NCBI RefSeq assembly: GCF_004684935.1
Contig: NZ_SRJD01000003.1
Span: 62,001-126,000, forward strand
Direction of reading: 5' to 3'
Length of the DNA: 64,000 bases
Origin: Sporolactobacillus shoreae
GTDB lineage: Bacteria > Bacillota > Bacilli > Bacillales > Sporolactobacillaceae
Below are positions 53,464 to 62,134 of this stretch, one piece after another. Made by a program: the position numbers and the translations under genes. Position 1 is the first letter of the stretch. Every line of letters starts with the position of its first letter. The notes under the pieces were generated by a model. That model was given only the letters and a program-made list of their open reading frames with translations. It searched no databases and was not told the DNA's origin.

Positions 53464-54156
53464 ATGTCTGCCAGCCAGCCACTCGTCACAATGAAGGGCA
53501 GGAAAGACGGCCTTGTACTTGTGATGGATGAAATGTGCGCTTATGACGCACTGATCGATGAATTAAAAGAGAAATTGTCGGTCAATCGTCATTTTTATAA
53601 GGAAGGGCCGATGATCTCGGTTAAAGTTCAGACGGGGAACCGTTATATCAGTGAATCTCAGCGATCTGAACTGGTCGCAGTGATCCGTTCCTATGACCAT
53701 CTTCAGGTCGAGTCGATTGAATCAAATGTGATGACTTCTGAAGAATTTGAGAACAAGCGGATAAGGGAGAGGCTAACCCCTATTACCCGTATCGTGCGCT
53801 CCGGACAAGTTCTGTCTGTGGAAGGAAATCTGCTGCTGATCGGGGACGTAAATCCCGGAGGAACAGTATCCGCTACAGGTAATGTCTATATTCTTGGCGC
53901 GCTGCGTGGAATCGCCTGCGCGGGCAGTTCTGAAAATGAGAGTCGTTCGGTCATCGTTGCTTCGATTATGAAACCGACACAATTAAGGATAGGTGGACGG
54001 ATCAGCAGAACTGAGGAAGAGCCTATGGATGAATTGAAGAATGATCATATTCTTGAATGCGCATATGCCGATCCGTCGCTTGACAAAATTGTAATTGACA
54101 GGCTTCAGACAGTACTGAAACGGATTGATCTGCCGGTTTTATTTGCGCAGCCGTAA
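53464..54156 (+). CDS. minC: Septum-site inhibitor MinC
   Basis: A 230-residue division inhibitor. It has an N-terminal FtsZ-antagonist domain (VTMKGRKDGLVLVMDEMCAY) and a C-terminal beta-helix (VRSGQVLSVEGNLLLIGDVN, ATGNVYILGALRGIACAG). It blocks FtsZ assembly at the poles together with MinD. The ATG at 53464 has GAGGTGA ten bases before it; an in-frame ATG nine bases upstream is too close. minD follows after 28 bases. Confidence 0.95.
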   Translation: MSASQPLVTMKGRKDGLVLVMDEMCAYDALIDELKEKLSVNRHFYKEGPMISVKVQTGNRYISESQRSELVAVIRSYDHLQVESIESNVMTSEEFENKRIRERLTPITRIVRSGQVLSVEGNLLLIGDVNPGGTVSATGNVYILGALRGIACAGSSENESRSVIVASIMKPTQLRIGGRISRTEEEPMDELKNDHILECAYADPSLDKIVIDRLQTVLKRIDLPVLFAQP

Positions 54157-54184
54157 ATTTTCAATACACAGAGGGGTGTTTTCG

Positions 54185-54982
54185 ATGGGGGAAGCAATTG
54201 TCGTAACTTCAGGCAAGGGTGGTGTCGGCAAAACAACGACATCGGCAAATATCGGCACAGTACTGGCTCTTCAGGGGAAAAAGGTTTGCCTTGTAGATAC
54301 TGATATCGGGCTGCGCAATCTGGATGTGGTGATGGGGCTCGAAAACCGCATTATCTATGATTTGGTTGATGTGGCCAATGGACGATGCAAGCTGAGTCAG
54401 GCATTGGTCAAGGACAAGCGATTTGATTCCCTAAGCATGCTCCCCGCGGCGCAGACAACCGACAAACTGGCGGTCAAGCCCGAAGAAATGAAGAAAATGG
54501 TTGACGAGCTCAAGGCAGATTTTGACTATGTGATTATAGACTGTCCTGCCGGAATAGAACGCGGTTTTCGAAATGCGGTAGCGGGCGCGGATCATGCGAT
54601 TGTCGTTACGACGCCAGAAATCTCCTCCGTTCGCGACGCGGACCGGATTATCGGACTTCTTGAACAGGAGAAGCAGATCACTCCCCCCCGCTTGATTATT
54701 AACCGGATCCGCCAGCATATGATGAAAAGCGGAGGCATGCTGGAAATTGATGAAATTATGAACATTCTGGCCATTGATCTTCTCGGCATCGTTCTCGATG
54801 ATGATGTGGTTATCGCGTCCTCAAATAAGGGAGAACCTGTCGCGCTCAATCCGAATTCGAAGGCTTCCCAGGCATACAGAAACATTGGAAGAAGGATCCT
54901 TGGTGAAACCGTACCTCTGATGACCATTGAAGAAAAAGGCGGTTTTCTTCAGAAATTCAGAAGTCTTCTCGGCATGCGTTAA
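54185..54982 (+). CDS. minD: Septum-site ATPase MinD
   Basis: A ParA/Mrp-type ATPase of 265 residues anchoring MinC at the membrane. Deviant Walker A GKGGVGKTTTSANIG near residue 11, switch I/II VDTDIGLRNLDVVMG, YVIIDCPAGIERGFRNAV, and the C-terminal amphipathic helix KGGFLQKFRSLLGMR for membrane binding. GAGGGGTG precedes the ATG. Confidence 0.97.
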   Translation: MGEAIVVTSGKGGVGKTTTSANIGTVLALQGKKVCLVDTDIGLRNLDVVMGLENRIIYDLVDVANGRCKLSQALVKDKRFDSLSMLPAAQTTDKLAVKPEEMKKMVDELKADFDYVIIDCPAGIERGFRNAVAGADHAIVVTTPEISSVRDADRIIGLLEQEKQITPPRLIINRIRQHMMKSGGMLEIDEIMNILAIDLLGIVLDDDVVIASSNKGEPVALNPNSKASQAYRNIGRRILGETVPLMTIEEKGGFLQKFRSLLGMR

Positions 54983-55104
54983 TCCATGGAACCACTATTC
55001 GGCCTACTTTAGCGACCCTTACAGGGGTCTCATTTTTGTTTCTCATAATCCCCGCCTCACCGCATATGATTCACTAAGAGGACAAGCGGGAGAGGAAGAA
55101 AATC

Positions 55105-55884
55105 ATGACTGCATATGAGGAATTCAAAAAGAGGCACAATGACAGGAAAGACAGAAGACTGCGAATGATCGGCGGACCGGATGGGCGGAATAAAATTTCA
55201 GATTATCCCGATTATTACAGGCGCTACAGTCCGGCGGATGACCCGGGGCACGGCCGAACGGATCCCGGCCGTCCGGGCCGGCGCTTTCTGGCCCAGTGCC
55301 TGATCGCGGGTGCGCTCTTTGGCTCTGTTTATTGGGTAGAAGCAAATAGCAGTGCCGTTTTCCTGCCCGTGAAAAACGCCATTGCGGCTTCAATGACTGA
55401 TGAATTTCAGTTTGCGGCTGTGTCTTCCTGGTATGAAAAAAACTTTGGCAATCCGATCAGTTTTCTGCCTGGTGCAGTCAATCAAAACACGGGGAAATCT
55501 GCCACGACGAACGGTGCTTCCGCAACCCCGAATCCTAACTTTGCGGAACCGGTGATCGGTGAAGTGACAGCTCCTTATAGCAGCAAAACAAAAGGTGTGG
55601 TTGTGAAAACAACTTCCTATTCCTCAGTTAAAGCCGTGAAGGATGGACTGGTTGTTTTTGTGGGGAAAAAAACGGATACAGGTGAAACGGTTATTATTCA
55701 GCATAAAGGGAGCGACGAGTCCTGGTACGGAAAACTGGATAAAGCCAATGTCAAAGTCTATGACGAAGTGAAGCAGGGACAAATCATCGGGACGACCTCA
55801 GGTGGGAAACAAGGAACTTTCTATTTTGCTTTAAAGAAGGGAGCGAAATTCATTGATCCTATTCAGGTGATGTCCTTTGATTAG
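55105..55884 (+). CDS. spoIVFA: Stage IV sporulation protein SpoIVFA
   Basis: A 259-residue regulator of SpoIVFB in the outer forespore membrane. A basic cytosolic N-terminus, one membrane helix (FLAQCLIAGALFGSVYWV), and a C-terminal M23/LytM-like domain (VTAPYSSKTKGVVVKTTSYS, GETVIIQHKGSDESWYGKL, KQGTFYFALKKGAKFIDPIQ) that lacks the catalytic His/Asp ligand sets of active LytM proteins. It overlaps spoIVFB by eight bases. Confidence 0.93.
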   Translation: MTAYEEFKKRHNDRKDRRLRMIGGPDGRNKISDYPDYYRRYSPADDPGHGRTDPGRPGRRFLAQCLIAGALFGSVYWVEANSSAVFLPVKNAIAASMTDEFQFAAVSSWYEKNFGNPISFLPGAVNQNTGKSATTNGASATPNPNFAEPVIGEVTAPYSSKTKGVVVKTTSYSSVKAVKDGLVVFVGKKTDTGETVIIQHKGSDESWYGKLDKANVKVYDEVKQGQIIGTTSGGKQGTFYFALKKGAKFIDPIQVMSFD

Positions 55885-56731
55885 CTTCTTGTATTCAAAA
55901 ATCAGCATTCATCCCGTATTCTGGTTGGTCATTGCGGCGGGAATGTTCACCGGACATCTTTGGGAAACCGTGATTGCTTTTGCGATCGTGCTCATTCATG
56001 AATGCGGACATGCCGTCGCGGCATACCGAATGGGCTGGAAAGTGGAGGCGATCGAACTTCTTCCATTTGGTGGCGTGGCAAAAATAGATGAAAGCAGAGA
56101 ACATCCGTTCTGGCAGGAATGTATTGTTGTTTTAGCAGGTCCGTTTCAGAACGTCTGTCTCTTGTTTCTTGGCTTACTGGTTGCCCCGGGGCCCTTCTGG
56201 GGCATGCAGCAGCAGGAAATCTTTTATAATCAGAATATGGCTATTCTGCTCTTCAATTTGCTCCCAATTTGGCCGCTGGACGGAGGAAGGCTCCTCCATC
56301 TTTATTTGGAGAGACTGTACCCATTCAAACTGGCCTATAAACGGACCCTCCTGTTCTCTCTGATGGCTCTGCTCTCTTTAAGCGTGGTCATGGTTCTTTT
56401 TTACCCTCTATCTGTAAATCTTTGGGTCGTTATTTCTTTTATCGCACTGTCCATTTATAAAGAACGCCAGGTGATTCCGCTTCATTTCATGAGATTTTTG
56501 CTGGCTCTTTCCGCAAGAGCTGGACCCAGCCCAAAAATCAGACACCTGTTTTTTGAACCCGATACATCCATTGTTAACGTGTTTTCAATGTTCTATAAGC
56601 ATACGGATCATCGTATCCACGTTGAAGGGAAGAAGGATATGATCCTGGATGACCGGAGGCTCGCATCTGCTTATTTCAAAGGATTCCGTGCGGATGGTAC
56701 ACTTGAGGACTGCAGCAATACTATGGGCTGA
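55877..56731 (+). CDS. spoIVFB: Intramembrane metalloprotease SpoIVFB
   Basis: A 284-residue S2P-type zinc protease that cleaves pro-sigma K in the mother cell. HEXXH motif in VLIHECGHAVAAYRMGW near residue 42, the NPDG-like block NLLPIWPLDGGRLLHLYL near 130 and a C-terminal cytosolic CBS-like tail for ATP sensing (FFEPDTSIVNVFSMFYKHTD). The TTG start overlaps the spoIVFA stop. The order spoIVFA-spoIVFB-rplU, with an RNase inserted, is conserved. Confidence 0.95.
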   Translation: MISFLYSKISIHPVFWLVIAAGMFTGHLWETVIAFAIVLIHECGHAVAAYRMGWKVEAIELLPFGGVAKIDESREHPFWQECIVVLAGPFQNVCLLFLGLLVAPGPFWGMQQQEIFYNQNMAILLFNLLPIWPLDGGRLLHLYLERLYPFKLAYKRTLLFSLMALLSLSVVMVLFYPLSVNLWVVISFIALSIYKERQVIPLHFMRFLLALSARAGPSPKIRHLFFEPDTSIVNVFSMFYKHTDHRIHVEGKKDMILDDRRLASAYFKGFRADGTLEDCSNTMG

Positions 56732-56805
56732 GAAGTGTCGCTGCGTTGCATCCTTCCGCAGAATTTGCGATAATGTGTGCAGCGTACCGGATAAGAGGTG
56801 TCCAG

Positions 56806-57939
56806 ATGAGTAATGGCAATGAACCGGTTATTATTGTTGATCAAGATGAGTCCGGACTCCGCGCCGCTTTTCTAGAATATGGAGGCGTCCGGTCTTTTTA
56901 TTTTTTTTCTGAGAACATCAATGTTGGTGATTTTTATTTAGCCAAAGCCAGTGACAGCCAGCCGGGGGAAATCGGCTGGTTTATGGATCTGGGTGATGGC
57001 CAATACGGCTTTCTACCCCGCAATAAAGCTCTTCCCGGGAAAAAACCATTCACGGGAGAATTGAGGATTGTGCAGGTTGAGAAAGAAGCTTGGGATGGAA
57101 AGCCGGCACAACTGACTGAACAGGTGCAGGTGGTCGGCCGAGGTATCGCCTATCTTCCGAACGGGGGCTATGTCGCTGTGTCTCGCCAGATCGCTGAACC
57201 TGCGAGAGAATCATTGCGGAAAATGGCATTGGAATGGTGCGGGAATCAGGAAGGGATCGTCATCCGGACCATTGCTTCCGGGATGTCACCGGATCAGCTT
57301 TTTTCGGAACTGGAAGGAAGCAGGGCTCGTTGGAAGAAAATTGAAAATGACGCGAAGAATATGGATAAGACAGGCATCATTGTCCGTCCGTTTTCTTTTA
57401 TTGAATCCATATTAAATGAAAATCACAACCCCACGTTCTGCACCATTTACAGCAATATTCCGTTGAAGGAAAAATTTCCCGCAGACAGGGTAAAAATCAT
57501 TTATCAGGCTCATAAAAATCTTTTTTCACTGCATGGCCTGAATAAGGAGTACGCGTCCGCAACGGAACACATTGTCCCTCTGCATGACGGCGCGACACTG
57601 GCTTTTGATTATGCTGAAGCACTGACCGCGATCGATGTGAACTCGGGATCGGCATCAGTGGGTACTGGCTGGGAAAAGTTCGCTCTGGATATCAATCTTC
57701 ATGCTGCACGGGAAATCGCCCGCCAGCTCAGACTTCGGGAAATCGGCGGCATGATCGTCATTGATTTTCTGCGCCTGCATGATTCTGCGGATCAGGAAAA
57801 AGTGCTGATGGAATTAGAAGCTGAGCTCTCGCACGATCCGGCAACGATTAAAGTATTTGGTTTTACAGAAATGGGACTTTTTGAGTTGACACGGAAAAGG
57901 CGGCGCTCCGGGTTGAAAGACCGGGTGGCCGTCCGGTAG
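56806..57939 (+). CDS. rng: RNase E/G-family endoribonuclease, short form
   Basis: A 377-residue RNase E/G homologue. S1-like segment near residues 30-120 (VGDFYLAKASDSQPGEIGWF), the 5'-sensor/RNase H region (GIAYLPNGGYVAVSRQI), and catalytic Asp residues in ALTAIDVNSGSASVG and GGMIVIDFLRL. It ends soon after FGFTEMGLFELTRKRRR, without the downstream Cys-x-x-Cys Zn-link seen in most RNase G/E proteins. B. subtilis lacks this enzyme; Clostridia and some Bacillales carry it before rplU. GAGGTGTCCAG precedes the ATG. Confidence 0.9.
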   Translation: MSNGNEPVIIVDQDESGLRAAFLEYGGVRSFYFFSENINVGDFYLAKASDSQPGEIGWFMDLGDGQYGFLPRNKALPGKKPFTGELRIVQVEKEAWDGKPAQLTEQVQVVGRGIAYLPNGGYVAVSRQIAEPARESLRKMALEWCGNQEGIVIRTIASGMSPDQLFSELEGSRARWKKIENDAKNMDKTGIIVRPFSFIESILNENHNPTFCTIYSNIPLKEKFPADRVKIIYQAHKNLFSLHGLNKEYASATEHIVPLHDGATLAFDYAEALTAIDVNSGSASVGTGWEKFALDINLHAAREIARQLRLREIGGMIVIDFLRLHDSADQEKVLMELEAELSHDPATIKVFGFTEMGLFELTRKRRRSGLKDRVAVR

Positions 57940-57955
57940 AGACCAAATAGCAGTG

Positions 57956-57985
57956 TTGACAGATGATCATAGAGTATGCTAAGAT
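57956..57985 (+). promoter_or_regulatory. Promoter of rplU-prp-rpmA
   Basis: TTGACA, an 18-base spacer and TAAGAT. Confidence 0.75.
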
Positions 57986-57994
57986 AAAAACTGT

Positions 57995-58137
57995 TATTGT
58001 CTGAAATAACACAGACGGGGAGCCTCTTGCTCCAACCGCACGGAAAAAGGCGGGATAAATGATTTTTCCGGTTCCCGAAAATGCCTTTGAGCTGCCCTTT
58101 CCGGCGAGTCTGAGATTAATGAAGGAGGTGCATCAGT
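57995..58137 (+). promoter_or_regulatory. Ribosomal protein L21 leader
   Basis: A leader of about 140 bases between the promoter and rplU. The sequence CGGAAAAAGGCGGGATAAAT then GATTTTTCCGGTTCCCG folds as GGAAAAA..TTTTTCC. The position and hairpin content match the L21 leader family of Firmicutes, thought to be an autoregulatory site. Assignment to the Rfam family is an inference. Confidence 0.6.
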
Positions 58138-58446
58138 ATGTATGCAATTATTGAGACAGGTGGCAAGCAGTTGAAAGTAGAGGAAGGTCAGTCGATCTTC
58201 GTTGAAAAGCTCGCTGCGGAAGCAGGAGAAACAGTTACTTTTGACAAAGTCCTTTTCGTTGGTGGTGACGACGCAAAAGTCGGAACACCAACTGTTGAGG
58301 GAGCCAGCGTTACGGCGAAGGTTGTTGAACAGGGACGCGCTAAGAAGATTATCGTTTTCAAGTTCAAGAAAAGAAAGAATTATCGCCGCAAGCAAGGACA
58401 CAGGCAGCCGTTCACAAAGGTCACCATTGAAAAAATCAATGCTTGA
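58138..58446 (+). CDS. rplU: 50S ribosomal protein L21
   Basis: A 102-residue protein starting [20 protein letters not shown] and ending with the basic [20 protein letters not shown] block for 23S rRNA binding. AAGGAGGTG precedes the ATG. First gene of rplU-prp-rpmA, with overlapping or near-abutting neighbours. Confidence 0.97.
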   Translation: MYAIIETGGKQLKVEEGQSIFVEKLAAEAGETVTFDKVLFVGGDDAKVGTPTVEGASVTAKVVEQGRAKKIIVFKFKKRKNYRRKQGHRQPFTKVTIEKINA

Positions 58447-58457
58447 GGATCGCGGCT

Positions 58458-58814
58458 ATGATCACTCTGAGGGTGGATCGCGAATCTGACGGCAGAATTA
58501 CAGGTTTCCTTATGCAGGGGCATGCAGGCAGCGGCCCCCATGGGTTTGATCTCGTGTGTGCCGGCGCATCGGCTGTATCCTTCGGAGCTCTGAACGCAGT
58601 TGAGGAACTGGCTGACGTGGAACTCAGCGTCCGTCAATCACCGGACGGCGGATTTCTTCTGTGCAGTCTTCCAGCGGGTTCAGATCAAGGCGACCGTGCG
58701 AAAGCTCAGTTAATCATGGAAGCGATGCTCGTTTCCATGCGAACCATTGAAGAATCTTACGGAAAATATATTCATATTATTGATAAAGGAGGTACCGATC
58801 ATGTTGAAACTTGA
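58458..58814 (+). CDS. ysxB: Ribosomal-processing cysteine protease Prp (YsxB)
   Basis: A 118-residue protease with the catalytic pair His22 ([11 protein letters not shown]) and Cys34 ([13 protein letters not shown]), the same positions as in Staphylococcus aureus Prp. It cleaves the N-terminal extension of L27, and the gene overlaps rpmA by 14 bases. The ATG at 58458 has GAGG about nine bases upstream. Confidence 0.94.
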   Translation: MITLRVDRESDGRITGFLMQGHAGSGPHGFDLVCAGASAVSFGALNAVEELADVELSVRQSPDGGFLLCSLPAGSDQGDRAKAQLIMEAMLVSMRTIEESYGKYIHIIDKGGTDHVET

Positions 58815-59097
58815 TCTTCAGTATTTCTCATCCAAAAAAGGTGTCGGCAGTACAAAAAACGGTCGTGACTCGATCTCCAAGCGCCTGGGCGCAAAGAGGG
58901 CGGACGGCCAGCATGTCACCAGCGGTTCGATCCTGTACCGTCAGCGCGGAACAAAGATCTATCCGGGAACCAATGTTGGACGCGGCGGCGACGATACATT
59001 GTTTGCCAAGGCGGACGGCGTTGTCAAGTTTGAAAAGTTTGGTCACGATCGCAAAAAAGTCAGCGTTTATCCTGTTGACGCAGTCAAAGAAGCTTGA
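58801..59097 (+). CDS. rpmA: 50S ribosomal protein L27, with Prp-cleaved N-terminal extension
   Basis: A 98-residue protein. The first nine residues MLKLDLQYF precede [20 protein letters not shown], where mature L27 begins; the LQYF/S junction is the cleavage site of Prp known from S. aureus. The remainder is canonical L27 with a [17 protein letters not shown] tail. AAGGAGG precedes the ATG. Confidence 0.97.
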   Translation: MLKLDLQYFSSKKGVGSTKNGRDSISKRLGAKRADGQHVTSGSILYRQRGTKIYPGTNVGRGGDDTLFAKADGVVKFEKFGHDRKKVSVYPVDAVKEA

Positions 59098-59142
59098 TTG
59101 CGCTGCATGCATAAGCGTTAACTTCGGAGCATATAAAGAGGA

Positions 59143-59194
59143 GGCAGCGAATAGGTTTTTTGCAGAAGCAAAAGGCTATATTGGCTGCCTTTTT
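59143..59194 (+). terminator. Terminator of rplU-prp-rpmA
   Basis: GGCAGC pairs with GCTGCC across a 35-base loop that can fold further, followed by TTTTT. Confidence 0.55.
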
Positions 59195-59266
59195 ATCATG
59201 TTTATGGCAGAATAAGCGATGCGGGAGACCTGAATTCATTCGTTTTATTAATACTGTTAAGTATAA

Positions 59267-59342
59267 GGCTATGTTTAAATTCAATGTTGATCTTGCCACT
59301 CCGTTGATTGGAGCGAAAACAACAGACAAGTTTAATAAAGCC
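59267..59342. repeat. Dispersed repeat copy D, with inverted ends
   Basis: Begins GGCTATGTTTAAATTCAATG and ends CAAGTTTAATAAAGCC, giving inverted termini like copy A. Its first 20 bases match copy C closely. It is 76 bases long, the shortest copy. Confidence 0.7.
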
Positions 59343-59564
59343 TAATATTAGAAAATTAAAGATTATTGTGCAAGGGCAAACAGAAAGCCGCGTCCTGTCG
59401 CTTGTTTGACATTAGGCCGTACCTGACTGTCACAACTAAGGTTCAGCCTGCACCAAAGGCTTGACTTCACAAAATTTTCTTTATCACTTGCGTCCGTGAT
59501 GGAAATCACAGCCAATTATTTCTGATATACTTAACATATTGAGAAAAAACGGAAGGATGGTCGA

Positions 59565-60122
59565 ATGATGATTGAGGAAGAGAAGGGAATCCAGTATATC
59601 AGTTCAGCAAGACATGTCTTACTCAACGATATTCAGCTGATTAAGGGCTATCTTTTTATGAACAGGCCAAAAAAGGCGAATGAGGTTATGGATCGGATCA
59701 CTGAGAAGTTAAGAAACCATGCCCGGCTTTCCCATCTCCATATACCAGAATGCGCGTTTTATCTTATTGTTTATGAATGGGCGGCCCATCCTTTTCTCCT
59801 TCAATTAAAAGTTTCTTCAGATGAAAGAGATCTGTCGAGATATGACCGGTATTTTACTGATTTTTTCCGCGGGTTTTTCAGCATACTGGAAGAACAGGTT
59901 TCGGACAGGGTTGAAAATCTTGTTGAAATTATATTTGAAAATACGGAATCATCTTATAATATCGAAGTTATATTCAGCGGAGTGCTGAAAGATGCGATAA
60001 AAGCGCGCATCAGAATGAACGCGCTGAAATTGAATCAAACCGTCGATTGGGTTGAACACTATGTGATAAATGACAGCCCTAATGAGAAAATGAGGTGGAA
60101 TCTGTGTTTGTCGATCAAGTAA
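59565..60122 (+). CDS. spo0B: Sporulation phosphotransferase Spo0B
   Basis: A 185-residue phosphorelay protein passing phosphate from Spo0F to Spo0A. The phospho-His lies in [19 protein letters not shown] near residue 17, matching the H-x4-N-x-QLIKG pattern of the family. The N-terminal hairpin is followed by a degenerate ATPase-like domain. GGAAGGATGGTCGA precedes the ATG. It overlaps obg by 19 bases, the same coupled pair as in B. subtilis. Confidence 0.93.
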   Translation: MMIEEEKGIQYISSARHVLLNDIQLIKGYLFMNRPKKANEVMDRITEKLRNHARLSHLHIPECAFYLIVYEWAAHPFLLQLKVSSDERDLSRYDRYFTDFFRGFFSILEEQVSDRVENLVEIIFENTESSYNIEVIFSGVLKDAIKARIRMNALKLNQTVDWVEHYVINDSPNEKMRWNLCLSIK

Positions 60123-61384
60123 ACATTTATGTCAAAGGCGGTGACGGCGGCAACGGAATGGTCGCTTTCAGACGTGAAAAATATGTGCCGGACGGGGGAC
60201 CGGCAGGCGGTGACGGCGGCAAGGGGGCCGATGTTATTTTTGAAGTGAATGAGGGTCTCAGTACGCTGATGGACTTTCGCTATAAGCGCCACTTCAAGGG
60301 TCAGAAGGGTGAAAATGGGCGAACCAAAAATCAGCATGGACGGAATGCGGAATCGCTCATTGTCCAGGTTCCTCCGGGTACGCTCGTCCGTGATAGGCTG
60401 ACCAATCAGGTGCTCGCCGATCTGACGGAAAATGGCCAGAAACAGGTGATTGCTTCCGGAGGTCGCGGCGGAAGAGGCAATACCCGATTTTCAACGCCGG
60501 CTAATCCGGCGCCGTATATATCGGAGAACGGGGAACCGGGCCAGGAGCTTGAAGTCCAACTGGAGCTAAAGCTGCTTGCTGACGCGGGAATGGTAGGATT
60601 TCCGAGTGTCGGTAAATCAACTTTGCTGGCGGCTGTTACTTCAGCGAAACCCAAAATTGCTGCTTATCATTTTACAACACTTGTTCCCAATCTGGGTGTC
60701 GTTTCTGTCGATGAAGGGCAGAGCTTTGTTCTGGCTGACCTTCCCGGCCTTATTGAGGGCGCGAGCCAGGGCGCGGGGCTTGGGCACCAGTTTCTGAGGC
60801 ACATTGAGCGTACACGGGTGATCATACATGTGGTTGACATGTCGGGTAGTGAAGGACGGGATCCTTTTGAGGACTATCAAAAAATCAATGAGGAACTTAA
60901 GAGTTATCAGATGCGTCTCACGGAACGTCCGCAAGTAATCGCCGCAAGTAAAATGGACATGCCGGACGCTTCACGGAATCTTGAACGATTCAGAGAAAAA
61001 ATCGGTCCGGAAATCCCGATATTTCCGGTGTCATCATTGACCCACTCCGGGCTGAACGCGTTGACTGGCAAAGTTTATGAATTAATTAAAAGCACACCGG
61101 TTTTTCCTATGGAAGAAGAGAAAACGGATGATGCAACTGTTTACCGGTTTGAGGAGGAAGAAGTTCCTTTTGTCATTACAAGGGGAAGCGATGGTGTCTT
61201 TAATGTCTCCGGGCCAAAAGTGGAACTTCTGTTCAAAATGACGAATTTTCATCATGATGAGGCGATCCGAAGATTTGCGAAGCAACTGCGCAGTATGGGT
61301 GTAGATGATGAATTGAGAAAACGCGGTGTGACAGAGGGAGATACAGTCCGCATTATGGACTTTGAGTTCGAATACACGGACTGA
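60104..61384 (+). CDS. obg: GTPase Obg
   Basis: A 426-residue essential GTPase for ribosome maturation and stress/sporulation signalling. N-terminal glycine-rich Obg fold ([36 protein letters not shown]), GTPase domain with G1 [10 protein letters not shown]3 [10 protein letters not shown]4 ASKMD, and a C-terminal OCT domain. The GTG start follows TGAGGTGG. A terminator shared with niaR follows. Confidence 0.97.
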   Translation: MFVDQVNIYVKGGDGGNGMVAFRREKYVPDGGPAGGDGGKGADVIFEVNEGLSTLMDFRYKRHFKGQKGENGRTKNQHGRNAESLIVQVPPGTLVRDRLTNQVLADLTENGQKQVIASGGRGGRGNTRFSTPANPAPYISENGEPGQELEVQLELKLLADAGMVGFPSVGKSTLLAAVTSAKPKIAAYHFTTLVPNLGVVSVDEGQSFVLADLPGLIEGASQGAGLGHQFLRHIERTRVIIHVVDMSGSEGRDPFEDYQKINEELKSYQMRLTERPQVIAASKMDMPDASRNLERFREKIGPEIPIFPVSSLTHSGLNALTGKVYELIKSTPVFPMEEEKTDDATVYRFEEEEVPFVITRGSDGVFNVSGPKVELLFKMTNFHHDEAIRRFAKQLRSMGVDDELRKRGVTEGDTVRIMDFEFEYTD

Positions 61385-61423
61385 TCGGACCATTAAATAA
61401 AAGTATAAAATTTTTGCGAAGTA

Positions 61424-61455
61424 AAGCGGGTTAGAGCAGATAACCCGCTTTTTTT
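61424..61455. terminator. Bidirectional terminator between obg and niaR
   Basis: AAGCGGGTTA-GAGCAGA-TAACCCGCTT followed by TTTTT. The stop codon of niaR lies inside the stem. Confidence 0.9.
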
Positions 61456-61967
61456 AATGCACGGACTGCATCGTCAATTTGTCTGTCGGTAGGCGCTTCA
61501 AACTGATGGAGATGGATTCCGCCCGTCAGGGAAGAAAGCAACGAGGCACCTGTTGTTTCAAGACGGCTGATAAAGTGGGCAATATCAGCATGATTGCGGA
61601 TCATCAGGGAACCGGTGATTTCACCATAAAGCGGATGTTCCACCGTCACGTTAATAATGGTGACACCACAACTTACAACTAGGGTCAGTTCATTTTCTGT
61701 TTCCTGAACGCTGTGTCTGCAGGCGACAGTACGTGTTTTCAGATCAGATCTGGACCTACCGATGAACAGGTAACCTTGTGAGGTCGCAATGATCGGATAC
61801 TCTTTCGCTTTTATCAGCGAAATATCCTGTACAATCACCTGACGACTGACATTCATCTGTTCCGCTAGCTCACTCCCTGTTATAGGGTCGGTGGATGACT
61901 GGAGGCGCTCCAGAATCAGGTGGCGTCTCTCCTTCGCAGTGATACGTTTCTCTTCTGTCTCAGTCAT
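61431..61967 (-). CDS. niaR: Nicotinate-responsive NAD-biosynthesis repressor NiaR (YrxA)
   Basis: A 178-residue HTH-11 plus 3H-domain regulator. N-terminal wHTH (TAKERRHLILERLQSSTDPI, SELAEQMNVSRQVIVQDISL), then the 3H domain with three ligand-type His sites (CRHSVQETENE, EHPLYGEI and GIHLHQFE). It represses nad genes when nicotinic acid is bound. GGAG lies eight bases before the ATG at 61967. In B. subtilis yrxA is linked to nadB/nadA/nifS, which are absent here; it stands alone. Confidence 0.92.
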   Translation of the reverse strand: MTETEEKRITAKERRHLILERLQSSTDPITGSELAEQMNVSRQVIVQDISLIKAKEYPIIATSQGYLFIGRSRSDLKTRTVACRHSVQETENELTLVVSCGVTIINVTVEHPLYGEITGSLMIRNHADIAHFISRLETTGASLLSSLTGGIHLHQFEAPTDRQIDDAVRALKKAGYLL

Positions 61968-62134
61968 GCTCAACACTCCGCAACAATGTGTATTTGCTTT
62001 TTATTATAGACAATCATTGGACGACTTGCACGCTGAAGATTAATCGTCTGAGCATCCCCCTTTCTCTTTTAAGTGGCAAAAAGCCCAGATCAGCCATATA
62101 TATATAAACGACATTCACAGGAGGGATGGAAACC

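Larger units (their letters stand above)
59098..59564. other. Spacer between rpmA and spo0B
   Basis: About 465 bases. It holds a hairpin terminator (GGCAGC..GCTGCC plus TTTTT, 59143-59194) and dispersed repeat copy D (59267-59342). The spo0B promoter presumably lies in the last 150 bases. No gene is seen; the frames present lack ribosome binding sites. Confidence 0.6.

Noticed and set aside
55014-55030. Hairpin ACCC-TTACA-GGGGT after minD
   Set aside because: Too short for a confident terminator, though a T-rich stretch follows.
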